A DNA stretch of 32,649 nt from Actinomycetes bacterium (lineage in GTDB: Bacteria > Actinomycetota > Acidimicrobiia > Acidimicrobiales > Bog-793), in contig JAJZKA010000023.1 in assembly GCA_021809805.1 (NCBI GenBank), positions 1 through 32,649 on the forward strand. Reading direction: 5' to 3'. The translations under genes and the position numbers were made by a program. Of this stretch, positions 30,818 through 32,649 are shown one piece after another. A model generated the notes under the pieces. It was not told the origin of the DNA and did no database searches. It saw only the letters and a list, made by a program, of their open reading frames with translations. Within the stretch, counting starts at the first letter, position 1; each line of letters starts with the position of its first letter.

Positions 30818-31795
30818 ATGAGCACCATGGGCGGAGCAGGGTTGTCATCCGCCGAACCACGCACCGGGCTGGCCGAGTCGCTGTCGCCGGTCCGGATGGT
30901 GTCGGGCCAGCGGGAGCTGCCGGCCCGGGTGGTCTCGGCGCGCGTCCCGCTCGGCACGCGACTTCGGGAGCTGTGGGCCTCGCGCGAGCTCTTCGCCTTC
31001 CTCGTCCGAAAGGACCTGAAGGTCAAGTACAAGGGCAGCGTGCTCGGCCTTTTGTGGTCGCTGCTCAATCCGGCGGTGATGCTCATCGTCTACGACATCG
31101 TCTTCACCAAGTTCTTGAAGAACAACGCGCAGGACTTCGCCCTGTATCTGTTCGCGGCACTGATCGTCTGGATGCTCTTCCAGACCGCCTTGATGGGCTC
31201 GTCCTCGGTCCTTGTCTCCAACGCCGCGATCGTGAAGAAGGTGGCCTTTCCCCGCGAGATCCTCGCGCTGTCCCAGGTGGGCACGGCCACGGTCTTCTTC
31301 GGGTTCCAGATGATCGTGCTCGTGCTGTTCCTCGTCGGGCTGAGGATCACACCAGATTGGACCCTGCTCCCGCTGCTGCCATGGGCGATCATCGACCTCG
31401 TGCTGTTCACCGCGGCACTCTCGGTCTTCTTGTCGGCGGTCACCGTCTACATGCGCGACGTCGAGCACCTGATTGTCGTGCTGCTCTTGGCCTGGCAGTG
31501 GGGAATCCCCATGGTGTACTCGTTCAACTTCGTGAACTCCGGGGACCACCGCTGGATCGCCAACTTGATGCTCGCCGATCCGCTCGCTCCGGTCGTGCTC
31601 GTCTTCCAGCGGGTCCTCTATGGCCTGCGGGGCACCGTGGGCGCGAACGGCGTGGTCACGCCGTTCGGCACGAACTACCCGATCGGTTTTTACGTCGAGA
31701 TGCTGTCATGGGTGCTCGTCGGCTCCATCGCCCTTTTGCTCCTCGCGCTGTTCATCTTCGGGCGCATCGAGGGCAACTTCGCTGAGGAGCTCTAG
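30818..31795 (+). CDS. wzm: ABC-2 polysaccharide export permease (Wzm-like)
   Basis: ATG 30818, with GAGGGA about 9 bases upstream, gives 325 residues. An N-terminal cytosolic stretch of about 65 residues ends in the amphipathic REL(W)ASRELFAFLVRKDLKVKYKGSVLG, typical of Wzm/TagG-type permeases. Six membrane helices follow, with LLWSLLNPAVMLIVYDIVF, FALYLFAALIVWMLFQTAL and a C-terminal WVLVGSIALLLLALFIFGRIEG. With the ATPase that follows 5 bases later it should export a finished lipid-linked polysaccharide across the cytoplasmic membrane. The upstream frame extension is antisense to other genes and is not part of the protein. Confidence 0.92.
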   Translation: MSTMGGAGLSSAEPRTGLAESLSPVRMVSGQRELPARVVSARVPLGTRLRELWASRELFAFLVRKDLKVKYKGSVLGLLWSLLNPAVMLIVYDIVFTKFLKNNAQDFALYLFAALIVWMLFQTALMGSSSVLVSNAAIVKKVAFPREILALSQVGTATVFFGFQMIVLVLFLVGLRITPDWTLLPLLPWAIIDLVLFTAALSVFLSAVTVYMRDVEHLIVVLLLAWQWGIPMVYSFNFVNSGDHRWIANLMLADPLAPVVLVFQRVLYGLRGTVGANGVVTPFGTNYPIGFYVEMLSWVLVGSIALLLLALFIFGRIEGNFAEEL

Positions 31796-31800
31796 GCCCG

Positions 31801-32649
31801 ATGGGTGCAGCGATCGAGATCCAGCAGGTCTCCAAGCGGTTCCGCCTCTACCAGGAGAAGTACTCGACCCTGAAAGAGCGGGTGATCCATGCCGGCCAGG
31901 TTCCCCACGAGGACTTCTGGGCGCTGAGAGAGGTGAACGCCGAGATCCCCGCCGGCCAGACCGTCGGGATCCTCGGCCGCAACGGCTCGGGCAAGTCCAC
32001 GCTGCTCAAGTGCATCGCGGGCATCTTGCAGCCGACAAGTGGGCAGGTCGTCGTGCGCGGCCAGCTCGCCGCGATGCTCGAGCTCGGCGCCGGTTTCCAA
32101 CCCGAGCTGTCTGGCCGGGACAACGTCTATTTGAATGGCTCGCTGCTCGGCTTCCCGCGCAAGGAGATCGACCAGCGCTTCGACGACATCGTCGCCTTCG
32201 CCGAGCTCGAGGATTTCATCGACCAGCAGGTCAAGTACTACTCCTCGGGGATGTACGTGCGCCTCGGCTTCTCGGTGGCGGTCTCGGTGAACCCCGACAT
32301 CCTGCTCGTCGACGAGGTGCTGGCGGTCGGTGACGAACGCTTCCAGGAAAAGTGCATCGAGCGCATCCGCCAGTTCCAAGAAGAGGGACGAACGATCGTC
32401 GTCGTGTCCCACTCGCCCGACACGATGCGCGCCATCTGCAACTCGGTCATGGTGATCGAGCACGGCCGGCTTGTCACCTTCGGTGCCGCCGGGGAGTCGG
32501 TGCGGATCTTCCGGGAGCTGCTGCTTGGCACGGTTCCGGCCGGCTCGGGCGAGCCGGCGCAGTCGGGCGGTGCACCGGTCCCGCTGCTCCGGCCGATCAA
32601 GATCACCGGCGCGAGCGTCGACTACCCCCGCAAGGACGAGCGCCAGTAC
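31801..32649 (+). CDS. wzt: ABC polysaccharide export ATPase (Wzt-like), 3' end outside window
   Basis: ATG 31801 starts a frame that is open to the window end (283 codons). The ABC nucleotide-binding domain has Walker A GRNGSGKST (G59-T67), signature YSSGMYVRLGF (S148, S149, G150), Walker B ILLVDEVLAVGD with D171 and catalytic E172, and the switch His in VVVSHSPDT. A linker (about 240-262) leads to PIKITGASVDYP, the start of an extra C-terminal domain as in Wzt proteins that recognise the capped glycan end. Whether the domain is complete lies outside the window. It pairs with the permease just upstream. Confidence 0.93.
   Translation, partial: MGAAIEIQQVSKRFRLYQEKYSTLKERVIHAGQVPHEDFWALREVNAEIPAGQTVGILGRNGSGKSTLLKCIAGILQPTSGQVVVRGQLAAMLELGAGFQPELSGRDNVYLNGSLLGFPRKEIDQRFDDIVAFAELEDFIDQQVKYYSSGMYVRLGFSVAVSVNPDILLVDEVLAVGDERFQEKCIERIRQFQEEGRTIVVVSHSPDTMRAICNSVMVIEHGRLVTFGAAGESVRIFRELLLGTVPAGSGEPAQSGGAPVPLLRPIKITGASVDYPRKDERQY

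Noticed and set aside
1-32649. CRISPR array, rRNA, riboswitch or further tRNA genes.
   Set aside because: I found no spaced direct-repeat arrays, no rRNA sequence and no second tRNA cloverleaf. The only tandem repeat is the two-copy 21-bp unit at 22110-22151.

Overview
The window is high-GC throughout (close to two thirds G+C or more by eye) and densely packed, with 4-base stop/start overlaps and many GTG, TTG and apparently CTG starts. The gene content points to an actinobacterium: a MhuD-type haem monooxygenase, DUF3817 and CynX/NimT families, a Thr/Ser-linker lipoprotein and an ArfB rescue factor. A deep-branching lineage such as Acidimicrobiia is my guess only.

Layout. (1) 3-6445: the 3' part of an AGE-family sugar epimerase, a decayed pentapeptide-repeat stretch, a small membrane protein, and an intact IS1634-type insertion sequence (2280-4248, perfect 13-bp inverted ends, 6-bp target duplication). 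Beyond the IS lies a small operon: a short ORF, a fragment resembling the C-terminal part of a cobalamin-binding domain, a class I DNA photolyase and a TraR/DksA zinc-finger protein. (2) 6777-16063: a class III aminotransferase, a lipoprotein with an alpha/beta-hydrolase fold that has lost its catalytic residues, ArfB, an MFS exporter, membrane proteins (one a DUF3817 fusion), three methyltransferases, and two divergent ABM-fold monooxygenases. (3) 16075-21476, minus strand: a tightly overlapped five-gene operon read in the order receiver, receiver, HEAT-repeat protein, processive GT2 glycosyltransferase, CHASE3-HAMP-GAF histidine kinase. It looks like a signalling-controlled exopolysaccharide synthase. 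(4) 21560-23776: a NUDIX hydrolase, an approximately 840-base gene-free stretch rich in palindromes with a possible integrase remnant beside tRNA-Leu(UAG), then clpP. (5) 23812-32649: a secreted beta-propeller protein, then a surface-polysaccharide locus with a GT4 glycosyltransferase, a half-size GT-B-like protein, a tandem GT4-GT4 protein coupled to a coiled-coil protein, and a Wzm/Wzt ABC exporter whose ATPase runs off the window.

The two polysaccharide regions give the window its theme: a membrane synthase under two-component control, and a separate ABC-exporter-dependent glycan pathway. The most noteworthy individual points are the five-gene operon, the coiled-coil/tandem-glycosyltransferase/ABC-exporter arrangement, the pseudo-hydrolase lipoprotein, and the photolyase operon with a cobalamin-domain relic, cut off from its upstream DNA by the IS.
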